Notes: generated by a model not told the origin, from the letters alone. 64,000 bases of DNA from Parietaria judaica (GCA_954871525.1 OX940863.1:4006001-4070000), one strand, 5' to 3'. Positions 24,640 through 56,876 are shown, counted from the stretch's first letter. Program-made: numbers and translations.

Positions 24640-27600
24640 CTCACTGTTCTATAAGCGAGTAGAGTATATTCCGTGAAATAGTTTTTCTTTTTTTTTAATT
24701 ATGAATATAACTTTGATTAAAATATTTGTTGAGACTTGTGTATAGGTTAAATGAAATTTTGATGCCAAAAATATTTACTGGGTACTTAAAATAATTATTT
24801 TGAAATGGTCAGTTAATAAACAACTGATAGTTAAATGGAAATTTTCTGGGAACCATATTCTTGGGATTGCGAGAAAAACTTTTTAGAATGTGATCGATCT
24901 ATTTACATCACAATATATTCCTTTTTGTGCTTATTTTGAATGAAACTTATTTAGCTTAAAAATAATAAATAAAAATAGAGAAATGTTTGAAACCATTAAG
25001 AGGGAATTTGCCACGAGTGCCTTTACCTTTTTGAAGTTAAATTATAGCCACAGATTTGAGTAATAACATATTTCTGATAATAAATTTGGCTTATATAAGA
25101 AATTCCATTACCCAAACGACCACATTGAGTTTGGAATACGTTGAGAATAATGCTCACAAATAAGTCTAAGATGACAGTAACGTATCAAAAACGCTTGTCA
25201 TTTCATCTCAATTTAAATAGATACGTAGGCACATGCTGTTTTAATTTCCTTATCAATTATTTTATTTTCACTATAAGATTTAGGAGGTGCTAAGTGGGTC
25301 CGGTCGGAATGGGCCGGCCCCGTCCACGAACCGTTAAGTCTGTCATGCCCATGGATGAGCCTGACCTGCCTTGTTCAATGTACATGGTGAGACGGAGGTA
25401 GGCGTTTAAAAAAGAGTCATCGAGTCGCCCTCCGAGCCAAATATCAGTATCAACATTTAACTAATAAAATATTATTTTGTGAAACGGGCGTACATCGCAG
25501 GCCTTAAGAGGTTTTCGGAAAGGGCCATAGCGAGTCAAGAGGGCATGATGGGATCGGTTTATAAAAATGTAACCCTTAATCTAGCCGATCCCATTAGAGA
25601 CGGGCCGGGCCCAATTCAGTTTTATGTATTTTGACAAGGCGAGTGCATTGGTACATTGAGACTGGAATTTCAAGTGAAGCGCAATCAAAAAAATAATAAT
25701 TGATGAACCATAAAATAAATAATGAAAACATGATAATTAATTTATTTTTCTTTAAAAATAACTAATTTTAGAGTTGTGACCCGAGACTCAAACTTTACTT
25801 TTTAAGAAAATCAGGGCGTCTAGAATTGAGACTTTAACCAGCTATGTTGCACTCCCGCAATTATTCAAAAAAAATTAAAATTTTTATATTGTTATTAGGG
25901 TTTTTCAAACGTTATTTTTTTCTTTTAAACTTTTACACGCCGTTTTCAAGTATGATCGTTGCGTACCCTCGTCCCTATTTTGCTCCGCCATGGACAAGTG
26001 GGTCAAAATGCACCCTTAAAGGCAATTGGCCATCAGGGTGCGCAAAATGATATTTTAATACCCGAAGCTTCTCGAAAAAGCTTCTAACATTATCTATTAA
26101 TAGGAGCCCCCCGCCATCAGTAACTCATTCAAACATTGTCTAAGCTTAAAATACTTCCACCGAATCCAAATACCCGACTAATGTCGAGCGTCGAAACGGT
26201 TTACGGAGACCCACCTTCCGTGCCCTTCTAGAGTTCTTTTTTTTTCTTCTTCTTCCCAGAGACGAAGAAGGGGGAACATTCTAGAGCGAATGCACCATAA
26301 AACATTTTCGACTCTCCAAAGTAAAAAAATTCAAGATCCGAGCCCGATCTGACCGTGAAACAAGAGTCACGGTTCTCCGAGGTTGAGGATCCAATATTCG
26401 CGTCTAGTTTGGCCGCTAAACGGAAGTCCCGATTCCTTAAGATCGAAGATCCAAGATCTGTGTCCAGTCTCACCTACAAACAAAAGTCCTTGGTCCCCGT
26501 GATTGTAGATTCAAGCTTCAAGCCTGACGTAGCAACACGGTGAGCCCAACCCGGCCCAACAAAACGAGACTTAGTCCGCTACACAGTTTGTGATCCGCTT
26601 TTGGGTATCTAACTCTTCCTTTAAAAACATGTATCATATATAGTCAAGATCGTAATTTTATGCTAAGTGTATATATAAGTAACAATGTAACACGCTCGTT
26701 TGACATTGATAATTTGATAAATTCTCTGATATATATATATATATATATATAATTAAATAAGTAACACTGAGAATATGATAAATTCTCATATATATAATTA
26801 AATAAGTAACATGCTTGTTTAGCACTGAGAATATGCTAAATTCTCATAATTTCAAATGACTAGTGGTAAGCCATTTTTTAATCAAACTATAGGTGATAAT
26901 TGATAATATATCACGTGAATGTCACACAATAAAAAGGACATAATTATGATAAAATATTCGCAGAAAATGAAAAGGAATAAGTACTCAAAGTGATGAGCCA
27001 AGCACCAAAAGCATTACATTACACATAAAAAGGAGTGAAGACAATGTTTAAGCGAATATACTCTATTCATTGACTACTTATGGAATCTCGTCATGGAGAT
27101 TCGTGCAGATATGATGTGAAAAATCCTATAAAGAAAGTACAAAGTACAAACTTTATATATATATATAAGTGATTTGAGAAAGTTTTTCAACATATTGGAA
27201 AATGGAGACAGTAAAAAAAACTATTATTATTTTCTGTTGCCGAGCCGAGAGTAGAAAACTATATTCTTAAAAAACAATCACTAATTAATTAGTTTTTCTA
27301 TAGATGACATGATGACACTACTATTTATCAAGAACTTGAGGATAGATAATGTATTCAAAATAATATTATCCGTTTAAAATAACATATTTACTACGTAATT
27401 TAAATTTTTTTTTTTTTATAAAAGTCACGTATTTGAATTCTGAGGAGTGAATTACTCGTAAATCAGTTGAAACCACAAATTGCTTGAACAATGGTACATA
27501 GTAAGCACCAATTTTGTCTTATAATGTAAATTTTAAACGTGATAAAATCCAACTCAAATAGTTTTTGATGATTTTGAATTTTATTTAATGGTCAAAATTT

Positions 27601-28980
27601 AATAATAATTGTTTAAATTCAATAAAACAAACAAAAAAGTACCAATATATATATATATATTATATTTTTAAAATCTTAAGATCTAAAATTTCACTTTCGT
27701 TTTTATGGTGTTCCAATTCCGTAACACCATATTAACTAGAAAAGTGGCAACTATGACCTATTTAATTAAATTAAATATGATGAAACAAATCAATGAAGTA
27801 TTACATTGAAATATAATTATGCAATCATATAATTTATTTACCCAAATTGGTCCAAATGATTGCAGAGGTGTATCTCTTTTTATGTTCTTGAGTTTTTCTT
27901 TTCTTTTCTCTCAGTGATGTGTGAGAAAGTAACGTTTTGTTTGATTGTGATATTTATGTAGGAGTTGATTAAAAGTTAAAATAATTAACGAAGAAAAAGA
28001 CATGACTGGTCCAATGCCTCGTTGTCCATACTTTTTTCTCGAACACTTCATTTAGTTTTATTGTATTCATGTAATAAACACTTCATTTCATTTTATTTTA
28101 GATTTTTAGTGGACCAGGAAAAAGGTACAGTTAGATAAATGATAAAAATATAATAATTGATAGCAAAGTTTATTCTTAATTAATAAAAGAACATGTCAAG
28201 TACTATGCAATGCGACGAACAACTTTATAAGACACTTTCAAGGGTAAAAAAAAAAAAACGAATTAAATGAAATTTTGTACGATTTTAATGAAAGGGAACA
28301 AGTTGGAATTTTTGCAATGAACAAAAAGATTACATTTTTATAATCTTTAATCAGACATTATTGTACTAATTATTTAGAGAAATAACTGTCACAAAGTATT
28401 TATAGTTTTTAAAAAATAATACGGTATGTTATTAAATTTTTAATTGCGTTTAAATATTCAAAATTGTAAAACTTGCATTTTTGATTGGTTTCGACTCATG
28501 TAATTCTGTCTATGTTAAACAATTTACACGAAATTGAAATATTTAACATAAAAACTATTAAAAATACAAAAAAGTGTTAATCTAATTTATACACGTGTAA
28601 AAAATCTCAAACTAATGAAACAACGTGAGACACAATCACTAAAAAATACCACGACATTGGATAATCAAAGTAATTGACAAAATGTGGACATGTCATGTTA
28701 TTTACAAACTTTAAGTATTTTTACCGCGGTTATATGATATTTATAATAAAAAATTCGGATTAAATTTCAATGGACCTCGAAAATGTGGATTTTAATTGGC
28801 ACTCGGTTTTGTCTCATCACGGCCCTCGAAATGAAGGAATTCTAAAAAAAAAAAAAAATTATTTTTTAAGGAATTAATAAAAAGTCTTGACTTTTTTGTT
28901 TACTTTCCAAGAAAAAGTAATACCAAAAAAACTATTAATAGAATACTATACAAAAACAAGACAAATTTAAATAAATAAAT
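24640..28980. other. Repeat-rich intergenic spacer
   Basis: No supported gene in 4.3 kb on either strand. Recognisable contents are a GC-rich patch at 25285-25620 with CGGGCC/GGCCGG words at both ends (probable transposon remnant), AT microsatellites near 26731-26752 and 28984-29008, and a short tandem repeat at 26690-26850. The 26228-26543 stretch is less AT-rich, with overlapping 62- and 81-codon frames on opposite strands that I cannot assign. Confidence 0.5.
26690..26850. repeat. Three degenerate tandem units of about 60 bp
   Basis: The series GTAACA, (T)GAGAAT or TGATAAT, ATGATAAATTCTC, ATATAT and AATTAAATAA repeats three times with small changes. The middle carries an (AT)n run. Confidence 0.6.
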
Positions 28981-29146
28981 AAATATATATATATATATAT
29001 ATATATATTCTTGTCTGGGAAGAGAAGCTTTAATCGTAAGCGGTGACGTTCTCTGTGATTCAGGTCGTCGCTCGTTGACGACGAAGCTCGCTTCTGCTCT
29101 CTCCACTGAGCTCGGATTCTCTCTCCCTCACTCTCACGTCCACTCT

Positions 29147-29822
29147 GTGAGTATTCCTTCCAATCCTGTTCTTCGTTTGATTTCATTTTCGAGGATTCAT
29201 GTTTCCGATGCGCAGAGAAAATCAATGGTTGAAGAACAGCTTTCGAACAACTTTTTCCGTGTTTTTTTTTTTGGGGGAACTTTCATGGCCTTTTCTTCTT
29301 TTGCTTTTAACGATTTGTTGTTCCGCTTTTCGTTATCTTCTCCGCGCATCCATTTGGGTTAGATTCGTTCTGTTTTTGTGGTTTTCGTTGTTGTTTCGTT
29401 TGAATGATTTGGTTGAGCTTCTATGCCTTGCGATTTTGATACCTAACGGTCTACGAAACAGTTTTGATTTTGAATCAATCAATATTGTAATGATTGCGAA
29501 GCTTTCTTATCATTTGGTGATGAGAATGAATGAATAACGTAGGGTTTTTGCTCTGATTGACTTTTCGTCACTGAGTAGGTGGATTTTTGTATATTTTAAT
29601 GCGTTTCGGTTTCTTGATTAGCAAGCCAATTTGGATTTCTGTATGTTTTAGTGTTGGACCTCGATTGACCAGTCAAAATTTCGAGTTTGTTCTTCGTTTT
29701 TGTTTGAACTTTTGGTTAAAGTAAGAAAGGAGGAATCAGAGTACGACTTTTAATTTGTTTTTCTTGAATATTTAAGTGTTTTTCCTACTATGGTGGTTGA
29801 GTATATATGGTTTGTGTTGTAG
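29147..29822 (+). other. Probable 5' UTR intron of the first ABCC gene
   Basis: A CT-rich leader (about 29085-29146) ends at a GTGAGT donor, and TTGTGTTGTAG at 29812-29822 is a good acceptor 64 bp before the start codon. The T-rich 676 bp between have no coding signal. Confidence 0.5.
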
Positions 29823-29833
29823 AAGTCTTGATT

Positions 29834-29848
29834 ATGTACTGGAAGTGA
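29834..29848 (+). other. Four-codon upstream ORF before ABCC gene A
   Basis: ATG TAC TGG AAG TGA lies in the putative last leader exon, 38 nt before the main ATG at 29887. If the leader is spliced as proposed it is the nearest upstream AUG and could lower translation of the main frame. Confidence 0.4.
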
Positions 29849-29886
29849 GGATTGTCTCTTGAGAGGGTTGGAGTGGAGCTGCAGAA

Positions 29887-40922
<11,036 letters not shown>

Positions 40923-43249
40923 GCTTGAAATGTTAACTGTATCCAATGACCAATCCTTTCTCGCCGGTGACTATATCTCCGGCCGAGCGCGACTACATTC
41001 TCGGAAAATTCGGTGTACCCGTAATGGAGCACTGTAGTTTTTGTTATTTTTCAGTTTATATGGAATTTGTAGTGCTTACAGGACATTAAGAAAATTTGTG
41101 TAAAATGGATCCAAATGAATTGGATCTTGTTGTGATTATTTAACAAGTCCATTGATCGAATACTGTTTTCATTTACCAAAGGAATGATTAAAAAGATTCT
41201 TATGTTTGTTACCAATATCATTTGATAGATTATGATTGTTTTTAACCCTTTGCATTTACATGATATATGCGGTATAAATACCTAATTAAGTAGTGTTTTG
41301 GATCAGTATAATTCCGTATAGAGTATCCAATATTATGATTTATGTGGTTTAGAACTTCGGATATCTACTGCATTTATCTATTGGTACTTATTATTTGGTA
41401 ATTAAGTAGGGTTAGGTGGATATAATAGAATTATTTATAGTTATATGATCGGTAAAAAAATAACGGATTATTTTAGTGGTGCAAGTAATGATAAATTTAG
41501 TATTTAATTAAATACTGAGAATTTTTGTATTGAAAAGAGTGAATATTATCTAAATTGTTGATGAGAAAGATAGAGAATGTCTGAGAAATATTAATATATC
41601 TAGTTATGGGTGACAGTAATCTACGTTAGACACAGATTAATGTCATTTAATATATAATCTAATGTATTAGGTAAAATTAAGAGTTGTTAATTTTTTTTAA
41701 ATTGAGCACATCTATCTCACGTGTAGTTATTATACATATCTTATTATTGTCAATCACATATATTTCTATTGATTTACTGATAGATTAAATGTGTAGAAAG
41801 TATGACTTTAAATAATTTAGGAGTTTAGTTGATATTTATTTAGTACGGTTATTAATAAAGTATCACCATTGCTAATGCTATCTACTTCATCAATGATTAA
41901 CCAATTGGGCTTTGTTTATTTTTAGTTGCCTCGTCACATATTTAATTAATCACTCATATACCAACAGAAATCGAAGAAATTGATATTTGTCCGATCATGC
42001 CACACTCACTCACAATAGGCATGGCCCAAGCCAACACTCCACAAAGATGCACGACAAAAAAAAAGAAGATAGAAGATCATTAAAAAATATATTTAATATA
42101 AAAATCATTAAAAAAAAATCATATTGTATAAATTAAGTTGATAATTTTTCTTTTATAAGAAAATCATCAATGTGGTTACCGATAACTCGTTTATGAATAA
42201 GATTTAATCGATAAGTTACTTATCGGTAAACAAACTCTTAAGAAATATCTGTATATTTCAATCAATAAACCAATAAAATCAATTCATGATCGATTTTCAG
42301 TTGATAACGACTTCTTATAACTTTGGTCATTTATAATAGGGTTAATGGTGACAAATAGAGGTGTGAAAAAAAAAACCCTAACAATACAACCCAATTCAAT
42401 TGAACATAATATCAATCTAAGCCAACCCGATAACTCAATAATTATCAGATTGGGTTAGGTCCAACCCGTATAAATAGTTGAGTTATGGCTTGACCATATA
42501 TATTTTTTAAATAGTTAGGTCCATTAATTTTTTTAAATATATATTTTTAATTTTTAATCTATTTTAAGTAAATAAACATACATAAAAAACAAGATAATAA
42601 AATAACCTAAAGTCTCTTCTTTTTGTTTAGTTATTTTTTTATAAAATATAATTATATTTCTAGTTTATATTTACGACCACCTTTTAATTTCGTTTAATTT
42701 ACTGTTTACATTTCGTGCTTCTGCATGCTATTAAAATATATTCAAACCACAATAAAATAAAATATAAATATCGTTCGAGCTAGAATCAAATAAAGTTCAA
42801 ATATAATCACTACTGAAAATGCACTAAATCTATGCCCTTGTAATAATGAGTCATTGACTGTTATAACGTGGATCCATATAACGTGGATCCACATAGCCAG
42901 ATCTGTGGACTCATTTATCATCTTCAAACCAAACTCCAATAAGTGCATGCATGCATGCACGTAGATTATACCATATCTATTTAGAGATATAGTCATACAC
43001 AACATGTATATACATATATAGTAAATGAGTCGACAGATCTGGAGCTATATATATAGGTAAATGAAATGAGATCATCCTTGGAATACTCGAGCTCTTTGGA
43101 ATCATTATTATATCAAAGAAATCATTTTCATTTTTCTTTCTCTTATTTTCTGTTATTTTTGTTGCTTTTTTTATTTATTTATTTGTACCGATTTAAAAAA
43201 ACTTATTTAAATATAATTAAATCAATTTATTTTTTCTCTAAAAATAAAA
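40923..43249. other. Spacer between the two ABCC genes
   Basis: The first 120 bp are probably the 3' UTR of gene A. The remainder is AT-rich without coding signal. Around 42355-42490 lie AACCC/GGGTT words (AACCCAATTCAATTGAAC, TTGGGTTAGGTCCAACCCG) that look like an eroded transposon end. A repeated TATAACGTGGATCCA occurs twice near 42860-42890. Confidence 0.5.
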
Positions 43250-43444
43250 GGGATAATTGCGGCATAAGTCTATAAATTTAGGTTAACTAGTGCGGCATGG
43301 ACCCATTTAATGCGACGTATGTACCAAACGTTAACAAAAGTGGGTTGACTATTTTTTCCAGCCATATTTCACCAACTTCCGTTAGTCAAACTATCCGCAT
43401 GACAGTCAAACGTTGACGCGGCTGCCACATCATCCGGAAAAAAG

Positions 43445-43645
43445 TAAACCCAAGAACGACTCGAAAAAACCAGCCCGAGACTGACCAGAAAAAGGCAATC
43501 CGAGCCCGGTCCAAAAAAATTCAACACGAGCACCACCCCCCCCCAAAAAAAAAAAAAAAAACCCGAGTCACCCCGTGCTCGGTCTGAAACAGCCAACCCG
43601 AGCACGACTCAAAAAGTCATACGGAACCCGACTCGGAAAAGTCAC
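43445..43645. repeat. Degenerate 30-bp repeats inside the Mutator-type element
   Basis: The pattern AACCCGAGCACGACTCGAAAA recurs in at least five decayed forms over 200 bp, interrupted by a C run followed by an A run near 43535-43561. Confidence 0.6.
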
Positions 43646-43735
43646 GCATGATAATCGAAGAAAATGTCACTTATTAATATATATATTTTTACTATTTAAA
43701 TACATTTTTTCATAGATTATAATACCAAATGAATC

Positions 43736-43785
43736 TGGTGTAGTGGTTTAGTTCTTGGTATACATGGGAGGCTGAGTTCGATTCC
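43736..43785 (+). other. tRNA-like A-box/B-box pair inside the element
   Basis: TGGTGTAGTGG at 43736-43746 fits the tRNA A box and AGTTCGATTCC at 43775-43785 fits the B box, 28 bp apart, a spacing that would allow TFIIIC binding. The flanks do not fold into a full cloverleaf with a matched acceptor stem, so this is not called a tRNA gene. Likely a captured tRNA-derived segment. Confidence 0.45.
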
Positions 43786-43924
43786 CGCTAAGCCCAAACC
43801 CATGTGGATAGTTTGACTAACGGAAGTTAGTCATTTCCTACACCGTTATTAAATGAGTTTGGACCCATACGGCCCTAGTTGGCTTGAGTTTATAGACTTA
43901 TGCCGCAATTATACCAAAATAAAA

Positions 43925-44286
43925 ATAAAATAGTTACACTCTCCATGCATGGAAAAAGAGTGAGACTTCGTGCAAGCGAACGACCAAATTCTTCACTCTG
44001 CGATCCTAAATTCAAATTTCTTCTTCTTCTTCTTCTTCTTCGAATTACTCTGTTTGGATGCTCTGAAAGTTTTGAGCTACTCACTCTGAGCTGATTTTCC
44101 CGCTCAAAATCCGTGTTTCTGCTGTTCTGTGATGTGATTCGAACCCGTTTCTTCCTTCGCTGTTGATTTTCTTGTGAATCCGATTCCAGTAATCGTATCT
44201 TGTCCGTTTTGATCGACGATTTCGGTGCAGAAACAGAGCATTATAAGGAGAGTTTGAGTTTGCTGGTTATTAGTCTGCGCTAAACC
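43925..44286 (+). promoter_or_regulatory. Promoter/leader of ABCC gene B
   Basis: Contains a (TTC)n run at about 44022-44041, typical of plant leaders. A start-stop element, ATGTGA at 44132-44137, lies in the likely 5' UTR, along with a two-codon ATG CTC TGA near 44058. No firm TATA box. Confidence 0.35.
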
Positions 44287-52986
<8,700 letters not shown>

Positions 52987-53039
52987 AGAACACGGCAAGT
53001 GGCGCTGCGACTGGTTTTTGTAGGGAAAATCGACATGGA

Positions 53040-54197
53040 TTTATAAACGAGACGTTGAGCTTTTTGAGGGTTCAGAGAGATAGTTGTGGTCTCTTCTCTC
53101 TATAGAATTGTAGATGGTACGATCCTAAAATTCATTTTTTGGACCCCAAGAAAAAAAATGGTAAAAGTATAAATAATATATATTCACGAACTACCTCGCT
53201 TTATAATTTAGTTGTGACAGGAAGAATTGAGAGATTATAGTGGCCAAATGTACTATTTTCATTCAAATTCTGCTAAGAGAAAATTGGAAGAAGCTCTTGA
53301 TGTTCACACGTGAGTTTACAGACTGATATATTTTTTAGAGGTGACACTTAGATGCTGGTTTTGAGTACCGAATGAACCAAATGCGATTTATTTTGAAGAA
53401 AAAAAAAAAGAACCACGTAGTAGAATCGCATTCAAGCCGAATATTATTTTAATAACATTTATTAATTTTTTTTTTCAACAAACATAGTGGCATCAATTCA
53501 GTTTTAAAGAAATAAGACTGACGCAATATTTCAAAGTGCAAGGACATGAAAATTAATATTAAAGGAAGCGATATTTGAAAGCAACAAAGTCAATGACCTT
53601 TTATTAATTGACTTCGGAAAATATCATTAATAACATTCTACACTGATCTTCAAAGTCTTAAAGATGTGATAATAATTCCATATAACTATTGCAAAGAGAC
53701 CTTTGAAATTAAAGCAAATATTTTTATGGATTTCCTTAATAATCTTTGAGTGAATGCGATCTAGATTAGTTATAAATTATTGTCATTTTGTTATTATAAT
53801 TTATAACTAATAAATAAATATTATTTATACCACTAAAAACATTATTTATACTTCGAGATCTATGTGAAGAATGAAACGTTGATATAGAGGGAATATTCAC
53901 CGAGATCAACAGATTTTTATTTTATTTTATTTTATTTACTCATCTAAACGTATCAGATCGATATAAGAATTTGTGAGACATTTTATTGAGCACATCGAGT
54001 CACGTGTAATTATGCATCTTATCAGTTTTAAATAAGTATTTATCTTATTTGTTAATGTATTTTGATGCCAAAGCATAAGCTTAAGGAAAGAGTACTTTCA
54101 TCGAATTATTGTTGTCAATTTGTGAATTATGACGTAAGCCGTGACATCCTTGGCATGATTTGTTGTTGTTCAATCATTTGTCGACTTCGATAAGGTC
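53040..54197. other. AT-rich spacer between gene B and the retrotransposon
   Basis: No coding signal. Probably the gene B 3' UTR for the first 100-150 bp, then AT-rich DNA. An ATTTT repeat occurs near 53918-53937. Confidence 0.55.
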
Positions 54198-54202
54198 GTT
54201 CT

Positions 54203-54874
54203 TGATGATGCAGGATTTCACCCTCCCCGAAAAACGACATCGAAAGACGAAACTACACCCAACGATGTAAACGACGTGAACGACGTGGGGTCTAAAGAAA
54301 GTTGGGCCTCACAACAAACCAGTAGGCCCAATAAGTAACCCAGCACGTTCAATCCATCAAGAATCCACTTCGAAGCCAAGTCTTCCCGAAGACCAAGCCC
54401 ACGAGGTCCAAGCAGCCTTCCCGAAGACCAAGCAGCCCGGGATAACAGGCGTTTCCCCCTTTATTGACCATGTCCAAAGTCCTCCACGTGGAAAGAGACC
54501 AATTACCACGTCGTCGAGATTTTACACGTGGTGGCAAAAGAAGAGGAAAAGGAAGAACTAGCTCAGTCTACTAGCCGTTACTAATTTCTAGGAGATAAAC
54601 GTTGTAATTCGGGCTATAAATAAAGCCTACGAAGTAACTCTAGGCACGATCATCTCGTTCCATATATTCTACTAGCTTTTCACTCTGTAATCGCTTGGTT
54701 ATCAATCAAACATACAAGTTCCTTATTATCGATCAACTCTTTACCAAATTGTCATCTCGTAACTTTATTCACCGAAGTGGGTTTTATCTCGGATAGTTAA
54801 GATCCATTGTCGTATTCATCGTAAACAGAGTGCTATCACTTTGTGACAGTTGGTCGTGATTATTCACATCAACA
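54203..54874 (+). repeat. 5' LTR
   Basis: 672 bp starting TGATGATGCAGG and ending CACATCAACA (TG...CA). A TATA box, TATAAATA at 54615-54622, marks the U3/R promoter region. Compared with the 3' LTR I see two base differences: C/T about 80 bp from the start and C/A at the second-last base. Confidence 0.95.
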
Positions 54875-54877
54875 GTT

Positions 54878-54895
54878 TGGCGCCGTCTGTGGGAA
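54878..54895 (+). other. Primer-binding site
   Basis: TGGCGCCGTCTGTGGGAA begins 3 bp after the 5' LTR, the usual place. The first 8-9 bases complement the 3' end of plant tRNA-Asp (ending CGGCGCCA), the primer commonly seen in this lineage; later bases do not match, so the tRNA is tentative. Confidence 0.7.
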
Positions 54896-54944
54896 ATCGT
54901 TATAGATTCCTACCCAACCGAATTCCCAGCAAACAAGTAGGCAT

Positions 54945-56720
54945 ATGGCGAGCGGAGGATCCAGCGGAAACCCCTCGGATGCCGCGGCGGACTATGCCAT
55001 AAAAGCCATGTTAGAGACAATCCTCAAACAACTCGAAGAAAACGCTGAGTCGAGAAAGGATTTCCAAACCAAATTGGAAAACCTCACCCATAAGCAATCC
55101 CAAATCGAAGGAACATTGACCGAAGCAGTTAGCTCGATGAAAGCCCAATCTTCGACAGCACCTCGGAGAGATCTCGGACGAGGAAGGACTCTAGATTTTT
55201 CTGGAATCCAGGTCACTCCAGGAACGACCGAGGTGGAAAACACCCCGGGCATAACAGATGGGCATAATCCCACCACGGACCCGCAAGAGCCTACAGATCA
55301 CGGGGTCGCAATCGGCCGCACCTCAACCAGAAACCCTGACACCGGATTGGGATCAATCCAATCCAACTATGATGCACCGAGCCAACCCGATGATCTCGGA
55401 TTCCGAACCCCTCCAAGAATGAATCGGAGTGCCGAAATGCAAGCTCCCCAGGCGCCAGTACGCCCGGGCTCTGCGCGAATCGGGAACGAAATGACCAATC
55501 TGATCCGCATCCGGGATGAGACCCCCCTTGTGGCCCGACATGAACCCACTCGCAAAGACAAGGACAATATTTTCGCTTACAATCCCGATTCGCCGTTCAC
55601 GGCATGGCTCAGAGGACTTGAATCCACGATGGAAAAGGTGCAGTCCGAGGTGAAAGCAGTGAGCTCAAAAGTTCATCATGCCACCTCGGCGGCCCCAGAA
55701 ATAGATCGACTGGTTCAAGAATCCACGAGCACACCATTCACCTCGCTGATCATCAACGAGAAAATCAGAGACGTGGGAAGGGTCAACGTCCCACGTTACG
55801 ACGGAAAGACCGATCCGAGAGCATATCTCCGGGAGTTCTACATCGCGATGGGGAGAGCCGATCTCCAGCCTCACCAACGAGATGCGGGATACTGCCAGAT
55901 ATTCGCCGAGCACCTCGTGCAGAATGCACTCGATTGGTTCTCGAGGCTGCAACCAGCCACAATCAGCTCGTTCGATCAGCTGACCACACTTTTCCTGAAG
56001 CATTTCTCCATGTTCATCGAGACGGAGACCACGGTGGCGCAGCTTTACGCACTGCAACAAACGAAAGATGAGCCACTGCAGAACTTCATAGCCAGATTCA
56101 AGGACGTGCTATCACGCCTTAATGGAGTAAGCGACGAAACAGCAATTGCGGCCCTGACCGCGGGACTGTGGTATAAATCAAAGTTCAGGCAGGATATCTG
56201 CGTGAACCGTTATACCTCGATCGAGGACGTAATGCACCGCGGGGGTAATTGGATTCGAGTCGAGGAGGAGCGAGCAGCCCTCGCCACGAAATTCGACCCA
56301 ACTCCGGCAACGCCTAAGTTTAACAACCCCCCGAGACCTCCACGGGACTCCGGCCACAACAGAGGATCCGGGCCTCACCGAGGTAATGCACCCCAACCTA
56401 AGCGAAGCAACCTGCCCCCGGGTTACATAATGAACTCGGAGAAGGACGAGGTCAACATGGCCCAAGGCGGCGGCACAACAACACAGGCAGATCCGTGGCC
56501 AAAAGACCCGAAAGCCTACTGTAAATTCCACAAGGTGTTCGGACACGCAACAGCCCAATGCCGCAAGTTGCAGATGGCCCAGGCGGAAAAGTTGGAACGA
56601 GGCGAAATGAGCGACCTTGACATCGAGGCCTTGAACCCAAAGTTGCAGGGAAGCGTAAGCCCGGATGGCGACCCGGCAACCTCGAAGAAGAGGAAGCACA
56701 AGAAGAACCGAGCTCCCTAA
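54945..56720 (+). CDS. Retrotransposon gag polyprotein
   Basis: An uninterrupted 591-codon frame. Residues about 1-60 form a coiled-coil-prone N-terminus, then a Pro/Thr-rich linker. The retrotrans_gag domain lies at about residues 275-460 (NVPRYDGKTDPRAYLREF, LVQNALDWFSRL, LKHFSMF, PLQNFIARFKDV). A zinc-knuckle-like CKFHKVFGHATAQC follows near residues 526-539, and the C-terminus is basic (SKKRKHKKNR). Gag packages element RNA into particles. The protease region continues in the same frame after the TAA at 56718, so this stop may be the natural gag end or a disabling change. Confidence 0.9.
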   Translation: MASGGSSGNPSDAAADYAIKAMLETILKQLEENAESRKDFQTKLENLTHKQSQIEGTLTEAVSSMKAQSSTAPRRDLGRGRTLDFSGIQVTPGTTEVENTPGITDGHNPTTDPQEPTDHGVAIGRTSTRNPDTGLGSIQSNYDAPSQPDDLGFRTPPRMNRSAEMQAPQAPVRPGSARIGNEMTNLIRIRDETPLVARHEPTRKDKDNIFAYNPDSPFTAWLRGLESTMEKVQSEVKAVSSKVHHATSAAPEIDRLVQESTSTPFTSLIINEKIRDVGRVNVPRYDGKTDPRAYLREFYIAMGRADLQPHQRDAGYCQIFAEHLVQNALDWFSRLQPATISSFDQLTTLFLKHFSMFIETETTVAQLYALQQTKDEPLQNFIARFKDVLSRLNGVSDETAIAALTAGLWYKSKFRQDICVNRYTSIEDVMHRGGNWIRVEEERAALATKFDPTPATPKFNNPPRPPRDSGHNRGSGPHRGNAPQPKRSNLPPGYIMNSEKDEVNMAQGGGTTTQADPWPKDPKAYCKFHKVFGHATAQCRKLQMAQAEKLERGEMSDLDIEALNPKLQGSVSPDGDPATSKKRKHKKNRAP

Positions 56721-56876
56721 TTTGGGGAAGTCCCCGACACCCCATTCGAAAAAAAGGGGAAGCAGGTCAACGAGGTCGAAGACGATGGCCAAGAGAAAAC
56801 GTCCCAGATCATCAACGTGATAATGGGAGGATCTCAGTTTTGCAAGCCCTCGGTTAACTCGATCAAAGCCCACTAG

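Larger units (their letters stand above)
43250..43915. mobile_element. Non-autonomous Mutator-type element (MITE), 666 bp
   Basis: Terminal inverted repeats: the left end starts GGGATAATTGCGGCATAAG and the right end, on the other strand, starts GGTATAATTGCGGCATAAG; similarity continues inward for about 60 bp. A perfect 9-bp duplication, AAAATAAAA, flanks it (43241-43249 and 43916-43924), as expected for Mutator-like elements, although the sequence is low-complexity. A second inverted pair, AACTTCCGTTAGTCAAACTA near 43374 and its complement near 43810, lies inside. There is no transposase. It ends 371 bp before the start codon of ABCC gene B, so it sits in that promoter. Confidence 0.8.

Noticed and set aside
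43731..43792. A functional tRNA gene
   Set aside because: A and B boxes are present, but no matched acceptor stem or sound cloverleaf can be drawn.
54349..54537. 62-codon minus-strand frame, repeated identically at 63466-63654
   Set aside because: It lies inside both LTRs; the duplication is explained by the LTR pair and there is no coding signal.
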